Shown here: piece by piece, positions 27,701-42,700 of the stretch | Position numbering within the stretch: the first letter of the stretch is position 1 | How the letters are laid out: the number at the start of each line of letters is the position of its first letter | NCBI GenBank assembly: GCA_013399695.1 | Contig: VXAU01004724.1 | Span: 1,078,032-1,142,031, forward strand | Reading direction: 5' to 3' | From: Formicarius rufipectus | Taxonomy: Eukaryota; Chordata; Aves; Passeriformes; Formicariidae | Length of the DNA: 64,000 nucleotides | Program-made: the position numbers and the translations under genes | Notes under the pieces: generated by a model | Database searches by the model: none | Told to the model about the DNA's origin: nothing | The model's input: the letters and a program-made list of their open reading frames with translations, nothing else

Positions 27701-30700
27701 CATAAATTAAGATTCTTTACTAAATATGCATCTAATACAATGTGAATGATGTAATACAAGGAGGAAGAACGGAGCTCTTTCACAAGAATAAGTGATCCTG
27801 CAGACAGTAGTTTTCAGGCATTTATGAAAGGGAAGCAACACCTGAACTGATGTAATGAGCCTGCAACACTTACCGTTTTGTCTTTGAGGTTCAGCTGTCC
27901 GATTAGTTTTCTATCATCTGCAGGGTCTACCAGCTCACCACCAATGAACAGCTCTACTTTTGTGTGTGCACTGTTGGCTTTAATGCGGTTGAGGATACAA
28001 CGCCGCACTTGGCCAATGGTGTCATTTGTGTGAGACCAAATATCCAAATCTTCCACCTGTCGGCCTTGGTTTGGAAAACGAACTACCAATGTGATATGCT
28101 TGCCACGGAAAGCTCTGAAAATAAACAAAGCAGAAAAAGTTATTTTATCCCTCATAAAAGAAATTCTTTCCCCTGCTGTACTTTGTGTTGCAGGTAGTTC
28201 AATTTCAAATCCTTGTGCATGGTGACATTCTCCAGCAGGAGACGTAAAGGCCCCAGGAACTACGTAACCAATACACACAGGATCTTTCAAGAAGTCTCAC
28301 TCAGCATAACTCCATTAATCATATCATCAAACTCACAGTCAGATTAGGAACATCAACAGAAATTTTAGAATTCTCTTAAAAAGTTTTACATCTTTTCTCT
28401 GACTTGTAACTTCCTGATCAAAATGTGCAGATCAGTCAGACCGGCAATGATGTTTTGCTATTTTTGCAAAGCAACTCAGCTTTAAAAACACCAGATCAGA
28501 AAAAGCCTTCAGGTCACCAACCGTTAATGCTTTCTGTCAAAAGCTGTTACAAGTCTTACATTAGAATTCCAACTTTTAAAATCACAATTCCTTTAAAAAA
28601 TTTGAAGGGGTCAAAACCAGAAGAAACAGTTTCACATTAGCAGTGATCACACTTCCCACAATGGTAGGGAGCTCATTAGGAAAGATGCGCCCAGATAAGC
28701 CCAACAAACTAATCCCAAGCAACAAAAGGAAAAAACTCCTCATAAAGTTCTTTGCTAACAAGGTCTGTGAAAGATTAGTCTAATCAAACAAGCAGCCTGT
28801 ATAAAAGAAGATGCACCCACAACCAACAAGAGAACTTCGTTAGGACTAATCAATCAATCAATAAATACCAATAAAAAAACAGTAGGAACACTGTAGGAAC
28901 ACTGCAAATTACTGACACACCGTGAAGAAATAGCAAAGGGCATTTAAAATAAGGGATGACAAACTCCCACCATGTCTAAAAATACTTCAGCTTTATCATA
29001 AATCCATAGCTATCACAGTGTATTCCTGATGTATTTTTGAGGCTTTCTTCCCACAGAAAGAAACTATTAACAGTGGTACATTTGAAGTTTTCTGTTCTGC
29101 TCTTCTCTCTCAGGAAAAAAGTGTTTTGCTTACGAAAACATCTACCAACACTGGATTTAAATGTTTCCTTGTTCTTTATACCAAAGACAACACTAAGGAA
29201 AAAAGTTAGAATTCAAGCTAAGTTGTTACCCAAGGACAAGTATAAAAAGAGTGAAGGTATACAGAAAATAAATATACTTCAAAGTACTGTTCTACTCTTC
29301 TCTCTCTTATGAGGAACTTACACCGAGTATTTCACTTAGAGATAATACCAAATTTAGACTCGCAAAGTAAGATTACGATCTCTGGAAACAACTCTGGAAG
29401 GTGAAAATATACATTAACAACAGGACTATGAAAATCAAAGCTGTGACTACGTTAATGTAAAGAATGGTATTGTAAAAGAACTATATTCAAAACAATCAAG
29501 CCTCAAGGTACATTGTGGTAGTTACAGAAAAAAACACCAGTACAATGGGTTTATTCTCAGGTCTGCTGTCCCTTTCATATATATCTGTATTTGCCTGGTC
29601 TTTCAATTTTTTTTTTTAAATAGTTTCCTGTATTAGCAAAGAAAACAGAATTCTGAAACTCTGTAAATACATTCCCTGAACAGAAACCCTCTAGAATGAA
29701 AAAATCACAAAGCTCTTAGTAATGTTTTAGTTTAATAGTAATCAAAATCCCAATACTGTTTTTTCACACATACCTTGACATGGGTAGAATAGTTCTCTCT
29801 TCGTGGTAATCACTGTCACATTCATTTATATATTCTCTTAAAACAGTCAACACTCTCACCATCCGTATTGCTTCTTGTCTTGCGCAATTGATACTGTCTT
29901 TATCTCCATCCAGCACACATAAAGTATCATAGGAGGCTTTTAGACGATCGAAACAGGACTGAATGAAGTCCTCATGAATCACTACCTAATTACATTAAGA
30001 AATTGGTGTAATTACAAGAAATATTAAAATCCATCTTTTCACAAGGACAATTCAATGATACAAGTAGAAAAAAAAATCCCCTAAACCAAATAATTTAACC
30101 AAATCAACTACCATTGATAAAATAGCTCGAATTTATTGTGGCTTCAAAAGTCTTGCATGCCATCAACAGCTGTAACCATACAGTGCAAACCTGTATGTAA
30201 ATAGAAAAAGTGATACTTTGTACGGAGAATACTAAACTGAACTTTCACTTCATTTTCTGACTATTAATAAATCTCTAGCTGACAATCTAGTACAGGTTAA
30301 CTTACTTAACACTAAAACTGAATAGAGAATGTTTGCAGATCACCAGATCAACTATCCTGCCCCAGCCTCCAAAACCATAACCAAGGTCCAGATACACTCA
30401 TTTCCTGCATGAACTCAGAAACAGATTTTGAGCTAGATTCAGTACTGTGGCAGCTGTAGCAACTCTCTTCCTTCTGCCTGGTATCTAACATTTCTATGCT
30501 CCTGACCTAGACTGACACAGAATTTAGAGAATCACTGTAAAGTCTTCAGTGTCCCCAGATAAGTCTGCAACCAAAACAGGAACAATCACAGCTACTGCAG
30601 CAAACCACAGCCCAGTAGCCACTTTCCTAGAGGCAGCACAGGAGCAGAGGAGTTACCAGCACACTGAATACTTGTGTGCATGCTCAGTAAATCCAGCACT

Positions 30701-33700
30701 TCTGGAAGTGTCACGTCTAACCATGTGCAGATGGACAGACTGATGCATGCTGAGTAAGCCCAGAGCTACAGCAAGAGAGAAGCCTCCAGCCATCTGCCAC
30801 TGCAGCAAGACACATCTTGAATGGCTGTAAATGCACCACCTGGAGCAGCTGTGCTCGATCTGGGAAACAGGCAGCTCTGAAGACTATAAAAGTGGTTTTG
30901 AGAACATGTATGAAATTGGAGTTCTAACAAATACAACTAGCAAGCTATCACATGGAGATTATTCAGAGGACAATATCTCTCCACCAAATTTGTGCAATCA
31001 TGAGATCATGCAACACTTTAGGTTGGAAGGGACCTCAGAGATCATACAATTCCAGTCCCTCTGCCATAGGGCAGGGGCACTTTCCACTGGACCAGGCTGC
31101 TCAAAGCTCCATCTAACCTGGTCTTGAACACTTTCAGCACAGGGGCATCCATGGCTTCTTTGCACAACCTGTGCCAGTGTCTCACCACTCTCACAGGGTA
31201 GAATATCTTCCTAATACCCAATTTAACCCGCCCCTCTTTTCAGTTTAAAGCCATTACTCCTTGTCCTAGCACTATATTCAATCCTTGTCCAAATGCTCTC
31301 TTCAGCTCTCTTGTAGACCCCTTTAGGTAGTGGAAGGTGCTCTAAAGTTTCCCCAGTGCCTTCTCTTCTCCAGCCTGAACAACCCCAGCTCTCTCAGAAT
31401 GAGAAGCTCTCTCAGAAGAGGTGTTGCAGCCCTCTGATGATCTTCACGGCCTTCTCTGAACTCACTCCAACAGATTCCCATCCTTCCCATGGTGGGAGCC
31501 TGAGAGCTGGATGCAGCACTTCAGGTAGAGGTCTCATGAGAGTGGAGCAGAGGGGCAGAATCCTCCTCAGCCCTGCTGCCCGTGCTGCTCTGCCTTTCTG
31601 GGCTGTGAGTGCAACCAACATGTTGAGCTTTTGTTCCTCACATCCTTCTCCTTGGAGTTGCTCTCAATCCATTCTTCTCCCAGCCTGTATTTGTGCTTGG
31701 GATTGCTCCAACCCACATGCAAAGCATGTCCTTGTGCTTGGCCTCATTGAACTTGACAAGGTTCTCATGGGCCCACCACAAGCCTGTCAAGGAGCCTTGG
31801 ATGACAACCCTTGTTGTAACCTCACAGAAACTCATTACCTCTTCTTTGCCCACTGAAACACAGTTCCCAGCAAATACTAACACAGGGAGACAATATCTGA
31901 CTTGCTAGAGCTCAGCTTGACCATTATATATAGAAACTTTCTGACCTTTTGTAAGGGACATGACAGAAAAAAAGAGATCACATTAGCGTGTGACAACACT
32001 CCACAGACCCAGCCAGTGAACATGTTAATATAAATAAGTGCCACAATTGGGAGTACCAGAAAAGGCCTTCTTAAGTATATGACATTAACTGTTTTATGAG
32101 TAGATCAATCAAATACAACCAATGAACTTTTTCTAAAAAGTTTATCAGAGTTCAGTCTGCAAATAGGAGAAAAAAAACCTCTTTAATTCTGCATCGGGCC
32201 AGAACCTGATGGCTGGACTCAGGAGTATACTCTGCAAGGCATGAAAACTATTCTCTGGTTTCAAATCTTTCAACTATAAAAATATCACCAAACAATGTTA
32301 TTACTGTTTTTCTCTCATATTTCAGTTTTCTCCTTGTCTTTTTTTTTACCTGATTAACTTGTAACCTTGGGCCAAGATTAGTATAGATCTCTTTAAGAAG
32401 GTCTATTGCTCTGCTGGCGATGTCATCATTTCCCTGAATCACAACCTAGCATAATAATGAAAAAAAAGCATTAGAAATTTTAAAACTTATTGGAATAAAA
32501 CTTAAAAACAAAACTACTATGTATCTTGACACAGTAGTATGTCTAATTATTTTATGAGATGAAAGTGACTAAAATGCTTACAAACAAAAAACAATACAAC
32601 TTACAATAAAGGTAATTATATAAAAGTCACAGTTAAGAACTATCTCGTTTTAAAAGAGTTCAGAGGGAAAAAAAGCTGATGTTTTATAAAAAGAATAAAA
32701 GTTGTGTACATTCATCTTCACATAATATTCCTGTTTTCTTTAGTTTCAGAGAATGAGACAACTATTTTTGCAGATGCTTGAACAGCCTTGTATCACCAAG
32801 CTGAATTTTCAAGTCTTTAAATGGCTGTGAGCGAGTGCAAGGGGGACAGGCAAAGGAATTCTGCTTCTAACCTGATAATCTAAACTTTAATTACTAGTCA
32901 CCAGGTCTGAAAGCAGGTTTTATGGACAAACCCTGCAGAATACTGAGCTGTAGCTCAATGAGTTAGTCATGCTGATCAGTTAGTTGATTCCCAACACTAA
33001 AACATGCTATCACCATGGGGGCACATTCTGTTCAAAAACATTGTGTGAATTTATTTGTGTAACAACTGTGATCTACTTTGTTTTAACTACTATCACTAGG
33101 ATTAAAATACCTAATCCTTCAAAAAGCCACAGCCAAAATCACTGCAGACTGCTGCTGCCCATGTTTAAGAAAAACACAGCCATGATATTCATGCCACAGT
33201 GCACCACTGTAGGTTTTACTGCAGCTCTTGAGAACTAGAAACACTCTGAAAAAATTATGCAACAAATTAGAGACTGATGTTTTTCACCAACAGATCTGAC
33301 AAGCTTCAAAAAGCAACAACCTTCCTATTGACAAGAAAGATTTTATATACATAGAACTGGTGGCCATATAGAAGCTATAGATCCTACACAGCCACCAGGT
33401 TTAGGCAAAGAGAAAAAATCAGACCAGTGGTCACTTGGTCTAACGAAGAATCACCACACTAGAAGGAATGCCATAAAGTACCTTTTGAAGTGCAAGAAAA
33501 AAAAGTTTAATTATAATGTGCATATGAAAGAGAAATCTACAGAAAAGTCACCTGGAACAGTCCTTTCTTCTTCAGCACTACAGGCAAATTTTAAGTTTCA
33601 TGTGCATACATAAATACACTTACATTTCGATTAAGTATCAGTCTGCAAAGTTACCAGCTTGAACACTTGCTGGGAAGACAGTGGAGTCAAAAGCCAAAGC

Positions 33701-36700
33701 TTACTTCGACAAAGTAGATTTTTGTAATTTCAGTAAGAAATGACACGTTCCTAAAAAGATTCAGCAGTTAAAAAGATTCAGATATTTCCTCCAATTAACT
33801 CACCCTCCAAAGGTAGTCTAATCCTATTAATTCCAGATCATCCATCATATAGGCTCGTCTCTTTGCTACTAGCTTTCCTTCTCGACAGTTCACAGCTTTG
33901 AAGAAACGTTCAAAACATTTCATTCCATTTTCTGTTAATAGGGAAGGATCCAGCTGAAGCACATTATTTTCAAAGAAGTCCTTATTAATGTCAGGGTCTA
34001 AGTCTGGTTCATCCCCCATTAGTTTGGAATACCATTTAAAACAGGCTTCGCGATCACAAAGATAAACCGCATTTTCAGCTAAACACTTCCATATTTGCTT
34101 CGCCTGAGGGGCACAGAGCCACAGCTGACCATCCTTCAACAAAAATCTTGAGCAAAACAAAGAGACAATTAACAATACTGTCTAACAGACATCCAGTTAC
34201 AATTCAGTAGAAAGCATAAGCACAAAGGCGAATATGCACATTATTCATTTATGTATCATAAGTATGACCCTGCAAATTTTATTTACATCATCAGTCCACT
34301 CATAATTAGCACCATGACTTCTTAATAAGTTTGAATGGATCAAGACCTGATATTCCAAACAAAAAAGAAATCAAATTCAGCAAAAAATGTCTTACACAAA
34401 AATACTAAGCATTGTTTACATTTCATACACACAGAAATGCACATTTCCTAATGTAAACTATTTCGTTTAAAAGTCAGGTCACAATGTAAGAGAATAAATT
34501 AACTTTGCAATCATTCACTATGTCTTAACACTTGCTTTAGTAAAATTGCAAAAAAGGTATCAATTATACAGAACAAAGTCAATGAACTGGAAATTTTTCC
34601 TTTTTCATCTGAGCTAAATAATTCACAGAGAATTATTAAGTTCTGAGAGCTAACACTAAGAATGTTTCAGGAGGAAAAAAATCATAGAATAATTTTTCTG
34701 ATTCAAAATCTTTTGTACATAAAAGAAGTAAGAGACTAAGTTATGGCACTGCTTTTCAGAAAATGCTATATATTCTACATTGACAGCCATGGGATTTCCT
34801 AAATTAACGTGCAGGAATGACAAATTAAGTCTATCCACATGCTGTTGGATAATTTCATTAAACAGTTAACACTCGAGTTTAATTTATAAGAATTCTGGAT
34901 AACATTTTTTTAAAGTAAAAACAAAGTCTCCCTTAGAAAACAGGCAAAGAATACTTCACAACTTCACAGTTCAAGTATTTTTACTTGTCAAAAAAAGGTT
35001 AAAAACAACTAGGAAAAAGCATCACCATACTGCAGCTCTATGATGAGCAGAGATCCTTTTTTTCTTATTTCACTTAAAAGACAGTAGCTGGCCAAAAGTC
35101 ATCCAAATTATTTTATTCCACACTCTTTCTATGGTTCAGTTGTTGACAATCCAAGATCAGTGCCTGACAAAACTGTATGTCAGGTTATAATCACGGATTT
35201 AAATCTGGTGTAGTAAAACAAATAAGGACACAGTGCCATATCCCTATTTGGAGTATTTTAAACTTTCAGCCAAGTTACCCCAGTAGGGATGTAACTGTAT
35301 CCACCTGCACACTGCCTTCAAGTCAGGAGGGTTCTGCACAAAGACTCGAAAAAACCCATACAAATCTTAGTGCAGAAGGAGAGCCCTGGATTGCAAAGAT
35401 GCCAATAAACTTTATATGAATAGTCCAACAGTAGCACAGAAGCCCTCCGAGAAAAAGAAACAAAACAAAACCAAACCATTCAGTGTATTGTTTCATCTGA
35501 GTTTTGAAAGAAGTTAACACAAAAAGCTGTAGAAGAAAAAGCAATGAAAGGGTTTCTTCTCCTTTAAAGCACTCAGAGTTTTCTTACAGAAGTGAAACAA
35601 ATGTTCAAGTTAAAACTAACCGTAAGAAGTTAAGTCGCTCCTGTACTTCCTGCACATGACTGTATCTGCTTCCTGGTCTTACAGTCTGAGGATCATACTC
35701 CCCATGCTCTGCAAATAAAGGGTTTTATCAGACAAGACATTAGGAAAGGGTATGCTGACTCCACAAGACAAGATGTGTTTGAAGACTTGTTATTCTGAAT
35801 ATACTCAAAACCACTCAAAACCCAGTAAATTTTCAGTTAGGTATTTGAAAAGTTTTCAACAATCTACTACCAGTTAGAATTTCATCCTAAATTAAAATGA
35901 GTGTAGGCAAAGACTACCGAAGTCTATGATCAAATCAACAATTACGTGCAGATGCACAAGCCCGTTGTTCAGTATAATGGAAGTATTAAGAGAAAAATTA
36001 AGGAACTGCACTCTACTTACTCACATAAATTTTTCCTAATTTTAAGTAGTCAGTTTGAAGTCAGAAGTCAGTTAAAAATGAAAGCATATCAAGCATATAA
36101 TTCAGAATGTCCAGTGATTTTTTTTTTTCTGAGGAGGTTTTAGTTCCATTACAGAGCCCATTTTCCAAAACTTAAGTTTTCCATTTTTAGGCTTTTTGCT
36201 CTCCAGAGGAAATAATTACTCAATTTCTTTAACACCTTTGTAAGTAGCTACGTACATAGCATCACTCAGAGGGAGAAAATATAAGACAACTTTATATACT
36301 GCAAGTTTCCAGATACAATACACAAATGCTTGGAATAATGACAAGCTTGAAACAGAAGTAATTTGAGAGGGAAGGCAAGAAGTCAAACTTTTACCTGCAT
36401 TTTGTCAAATTTCAGCATAATATTTTGCTTCACAGGAACACAGGCTTGGGTGTGGTTTTGTTCGGTGTTTGGTTGTTTAGGTTTTTTAATTAAAGAGATA
36501 CAATCTAGATCTCCACAGTACGACCTCCATCTGTACTAGCAGCAGTTCATCATGACACATGTTCATTATGACACCTCCATTATACAGTAATTAATGCTGT
36601 ATTTATTTGTTAAAGTGCAAGGATTGCCTTTAGCTAAGATGAGCCAGCAGTGATAAACTGTATCATGAAAACATCAGGACTAATACAAAAATTTATCTTC

Positions 36701-39700
36701 AGAGCTCAAAATCAGTAACTCTTACTATATCGGGGAGGGGAAACATCCAAACCGAACTGGTCTAACAGCTGAAGTGCATCAGTGTTTCAAAATTAAGAGA
36801 AAAATAATTGTCATGTTGCACTCTATATCCAAGTCTAAAAGATACATTATCTTAAAAATAAATTGGGAAACAGAAGACTAGTAGATGACGGATGTCTGCA
36901 AAACTGGAGACATTATGTTCACTAAAAATCCTTCAAAATTTTAAATTATAACCCTAATGAAGTAATCCTAAATGGGCAACTATCAAAAGGAAAAGTATGA
37001 AAAAAAAATCTCAAGAATGAATATAAAGGTAGCCAAACAAAAATTATTTCAGTAATACAAGTAGAAAACTGATAAAATATGCTGTGACTCCAGAATAAGA
37101 AACAATTAGGGTAGACAAATATACTGTAAAGAAATTAAAACTAGATACTTGAAGTGTTGGGGGTTCTGGGTGGGTTTTCTGTTTGATTTTCTTTTGTTGA
37201 GTGGGAGGTGGTGGTGGTGGTATTTTCACTACAGGAACTATATGGGATTTTTTTTTTCCTGACTGGAGTATAATCCACAGATATAATACCAACACTGGCA
37301 GTGACAGAAGAACTCAAGCATTCAAAGCCAGCCAGTTGCCCAAGGGCAGTATGGATGCACTTCAATATTTCGAAACACTGAACTACAAAAAAATTCTGTC
37401 TCCCTAAATATTCTCTGTATCAGATTCATTCTGTATCTGCCAGATTTATTTTCAAATCTGTGCATCCCACAGCAAGTCCAAGTGTGATTGTCTTAAAAAT
37501 TCTTTTTACATACTGGAGCAGAAGAATGAACAGAAAAATTATGGATCAAAAAAATGACTGGTTGAAAATTTAAGTCTAATTAGTGATAAACACACATGGA
37601 AGATCATATGGCACAATTTCTACAGATATTTACATTTTAACAACATTGGATTTTTTTTATTACTTCAGAAAAACAGAAGATAAAGAATAACTGACTACCA
37701 ATCTTTTAAAATTTTGAAAAGGTCTTTGATAAATCATCAAAAAGATGAAACTGTGACCTCCTTCAGGACTACAAAATGCAATAGCAGTTGTCTCATCTCA
37801 TGGAGGACTTTGTAGAGTTGGAGGAAAGGGTGAATTCAGTAGGAGGGAAAATAATAAAGCATGGAAAAATTCAGAAACATAGATTAGGCTTCTCTTTAAC
37901 TTTAAAAAAGCAAACCTATAAAAAGGGAATATCACAGAAAATACTATGTGTTTGTGAGTAACAAACTCCATCACAGATTAAAACTACGAAAACCTCCATG
38001 GAAAACAAAAATATGACAAATTCAAAATTAATTTTAAAATATCCAAAATCACAGAATAATCACAGTCTTAACTGTCAAAGAGATCTGTTAACAACTGGAT
38101 TTTTTTATTTCTATGGCGTTTTTTGACTTGCCCTGTCTGGATGTTTGCCTTGAATTTTCTCTGTCTTGTTCACCTTCTCCAGCCAAGCTTAATTCCACAG
38201 CTTCCAGTTCTTTCTCTCCTCACGTACATAATCTTCTTTCTTCTCCTTTCATTTATTCCCTTTTATTTTTATGCCCCCCTGGCACATTTTCCCCTCCTCC
38301 ACAACAGCACAGAAGACAAACTTCACAGTGCTCTATGTTCTGCTCTATTTAGTATATAAAGCTGAAAATTAGAGAGTTTTTGCAAAGGAACTGTGTCTTA
38401 CAGTCTTCATAGAGTATTTGGAACACTAGGAGTTTATTTTCTGGTTGCCCTCAATAATGTAATAAAGCATCTATTAAAAAAAAAATCCATGCTATTATTC
38501 ATCTGTTTTTGTTCTCTGATGCAAATAAGTTCTGCAGCAGCTTTGTCTCAAGAAAGCATAATTTAATTGCTATTTAATTAGATTAAATTTAAACCCTTTA
38601 CACACATGTAATTCCTATCACACTGAAGATGTTCATATTCCTGCTTAACTGAGTCATTATAGTTGGGGAGGGGCTGGACAATGGGATAGGACTGAAATTA
38701 ATCAAAAACAGTTCATACACCAGTAGTATGTGTAGGCTATTTCTGGACAAAGACAGCACTGCACTGAAATACAGCTGTTGATTGTTTCCTTCCTAACACT
38801 GAGGCCAAACCCAGATTTCACAAGCTGGCCAAAGTCCAAGAGAAAGAAAAACAGAATTACAAACTATAAGATATTGACATAGTTAAAATGTGAAGTCCAT
38901 TGCAAATAAAACGGCATTTTTGCATCACATTAGCAAAGCTGAAGAGCGCTCCAACAGCCTACAGAAGTTACATGACTAATACTTGTTATATTCCACCTTC
39001 CTGTGAACACTAAGCCTAAGACAGTATGGCTTAAGAACAGACCAAATAATTTAGTACTATTTTAGCTTTAATTAGTGCAATGCCATCATCAATTAAAGAA
39101 TTTAAATTGGGGTAATACCCCCATGTATTTCTGAACAGAGAAATGTATTTGCAGCGTATAGATTTAACTGTCATTCTCACTGATCAAAATCCAGCTGAAG
39201 AGACGATCTGCACAGACCATCGGATTCACACACATCCTCAAGGATGTATTGTGGGTATCTTTTATATAAAATAAATATATTGAGTACTTCAAAATTAAAC
39301 AAATTCCAAAATTAAAGGTGTCAAGGCAACCTTCCCAAGTGTTGTAAGATATAAACTTCAGAATATGCAAATACCCTGTCCTCTCTGGACAATCTACACT
39401 GAATTCCTCCATAACATACTGTGTCATACTTGAGATGCACTGAAAGGCTGGCAGGATGTTATGATGTCAGGGTGAAACAGACCCTGATTCCAGTCAGTAA
39501 AGTCAGTGATGGAGAAGGAAGGGCAAAAAATCTCTTCCTTTCACTTCTATTGGCCTAATTTTATACTAAAATACTGTGGGGTTCAGTGTAATAAGGAGTT
39601 TCCTGGTCTGCCATTCTTCTTCCCTTCCATGCTTCTATCTCAGTAGCTAAGTTAATCCAGAATCAGAGCGAAAATTCAGCAAAGGGCTGAGTTTAACCTT

Positions 39701-42700
39701 AACTATATAAGCACTAACACAATGTCCTGCCAAAGTGCTTCCAGTAACATCTGTAGTGAGAAAATGACTGAACAGAAACGGGAGTTACCTGGTAAAATGA
39801 AATTGTACCACCTATGGTTTAAAGTCCTTGTCCTTCACAAATTCCAAATACTGGCATCAAATAGATGCGATTAAAAAAAACTTCTCAATGGAGCCTTCAA
39901 AAACTGCAAACTGGAAATTTTACTACTAGGATTTTCCACTAAAATAACTACCCTAGCCTAAGTCCACAGATCAATGAGAGCTGCCACTTCCTCATATTCT
40001 GCTATAAAACACACATTTTTCAATCACAAAAAAGAAAAAATACATAATTTTAAGCTTTTCTTACCCAATCAAGACACCACAAAGACTATCAACCCCAAAG
40101 ATACTTGAAAATTAAACAAACCAACTTCACAGTTGTTTTATTAAAGGAATTTGCTTTTCACTCCATTTTCAGCTGAAGTTTTCATACACTCCATGAGGCA
40201 ACTTTTTTGTTAAAACTTACCTTTAGCATACTGCCTCATGCTTTCCATATAGGCAGAGAGATTTTCTGCAACCAGTGTAACTAGGGCGTGATTGTGCTGA
40301 AGTTGATTGATTAAGTCATGTCGGTAAAACACATGGGGACTTCGCTGAGTTTGACTGAAATTAAAACACAAGTGTTACAAGGAACCAGAGAAGTCTTGCA
40401 CCCATCACTTCAGAAATCAATGGAAGAAAATAATCTTTGATGAAAGCTCCTAAAAGATCGTGAATAGGAAACATTAAGTTTCTGACAATACTTTTTCTCT
40501 CATTTCTTCTGACGTACCAACAGGTCTTGCAAGTTATTAAAAGCAGAGAATATGTGAGGATTATACAGTTAAAATATGTATGAAAAATATCAAAGCCATC
40601 TGAGCAGCTCAGTGTGCTGGAGGGAGAGTATCTGCACCACTACAGAAATACCTGCCCACAAGGTGCACGGTAATAACACAAACCCTCAACTGCAGTATAA
40701 CTACAGCACATGTATCCACAGTTTCTTCCTCAGCCATCTGATATTCTTTTCTATATTCAATATTAAAATGCTAAGTAAAGCTCAAGACCGCAGTGAAAGA
40801 ACACCAGTCAATAATCACAACAATTATTTCAACACTTAAATAAACATGCAAACAGTATTGTTTTTTTTCTAACATCATCTCTCTGAAAAAAATGTTGGCA
40901 CAAACAAAAAAAGCAGTTACACAGAGCATATGGATAAAAAAAAATACAAAAAAAGTTCAAGAAAAGAAATATCCCAAGTAGATAGATTATAAGTTCAAGA
41001 CTTGATGAAAAATGCTGCTCTTAAACATATTTAGATTACAAAAGTAAACTGCTAGAGTTTGGGTCCAAGACCCACATGCCATGAACACTATCAAATTCTA
41101 GAACCTGGGGACTCTCATCACCACTGCAGAACACTCTCAGAGCGTCTCAACTGCTGTAGCTGTAGATCAGAGCACTGATCTTGGCTGCATAAACATGGCA
41201 AACTAGTGCAGCTCTTCCATGGTAAAGAGAAAAAAAGAAAACAAGTGGGTGTCAGGGAAGAGTGGCACTCCTCATTAGCACTCAGCAGATCCCATATCCT
41301 ACTCTGAGGAAATAAAAATGTCATTTCAGAATTGTTCTCCTTTACAACACTTCAAAAAGTAGACTCTAGAATTAGCTGAATAGATTACACAAAGGAATTC
41401 TCATCCACCCTAGGAAACTGGGTCTCTGTACTACATGACCTACAGCACTCTACAATATTGCCACACTTCAGAGAACAGTGGGGAAGGCCAGAAGTCCCAG
41501 TTCCAGCATGAGCCTACAATGATCTTGCAGCTGATAACCACATTTCCCCAGAGATGTAGCAACAACAGATAAACTGACTCACTGGGCCAAAGATCACTGT
41601 CAATCTCGGCTTAAAAGACAGAAGCCATCAACACCCTGTCAGTATTTTTTTTATTTTTTAATCTGCAAGCAACAGAATTTGCCCAGGCAGTCACTATGGT
41701 CTTCAGAAGATTAAATTTCACAATATGCAGAATTTTCTAAAACGGTATGAAAGGGGCACTTAAAACACAGATTGTGTTGAAAAACTCCAAAGACTGAAAT
41801 ATTTGTCAGAGAGAAAACAAAACGGAAGGACGTATGAAAGAAAAAATATCCAGGACTTCATACTCAGAGAGAACAATTTGTTTTCACTTCAAGAAACTTT
41901 CCAATTATGCTTCATTCCATCTCCACCAACCCTTCTTACTCAGAATAAACCAGCAGCAAACCCAGCAAAAGACTCTACTTTAGTAGCTACCCAAGATCTC
42001 ACCTCTACACAGAGCTGCATTCATAAAGGGTAACAGTAAATAAGAACACTATTTGGGAAATACATATGATGAAACAACTAGGAACAAACAGAAGACAGAT
42101 GAGGTGTTTGGCCGAATTAAGATACTGGAGTGTGTACTTATCAATCTTACAAAGTATAGAAAAACTGCTTTATAGAAAAACTCTGCTTTATCAGCAGAGG
42201 ACCACAATGTTCTGTGTTAAGTATTTTTTACTTCTCTCGTTTTTCAACCACATGCACAAACATCAAATTTGCACACAGACTCATCTTGGTTAGCAACTTC
42301 TTCTAAAAGTTGAAAAATTGTAATAACTAGACTCAGCATCTATGAGTTATGAATTGTTATACAGTATTTGTGAGCAACATCTAAGATGTTCTCTTGACCA
42401 TCTGCTAGGATTGAGTCAAAGGCAAAATTACTGTCTTTAGGTATAGGAAAAAAAGTGGATCTGACAAGATCTAGCATGCTTTCTAGTATTAAAACAAATT
42501 CCACATGTAACTAAAATTTTCCTGAAGCATCTGTGGTTAAACTATATAACAATGTTGCCAGTAGAACACATTCATTTAATGTTTAATATTAATACACAAG
42601 TTACTACACACTCATTAATGTGTAACAACTGAGGAGCTAACAGCAAGAGTCATACTTTCATTATGTTTCTACTAAATGGATACCAAAAACCAATGTATAA

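Noticed and set aside
31356..31856. 166-codon plus-strand open frame
   Set aside because: It lies inside the CR1 fragment on the non-coding strand of the element.
36540..36570. C-box-like motif (tgatga on the minus strand) for an intronic C/D snoRNA
   Set aside because: No properly spaced D box or terminal stem was found to its left.
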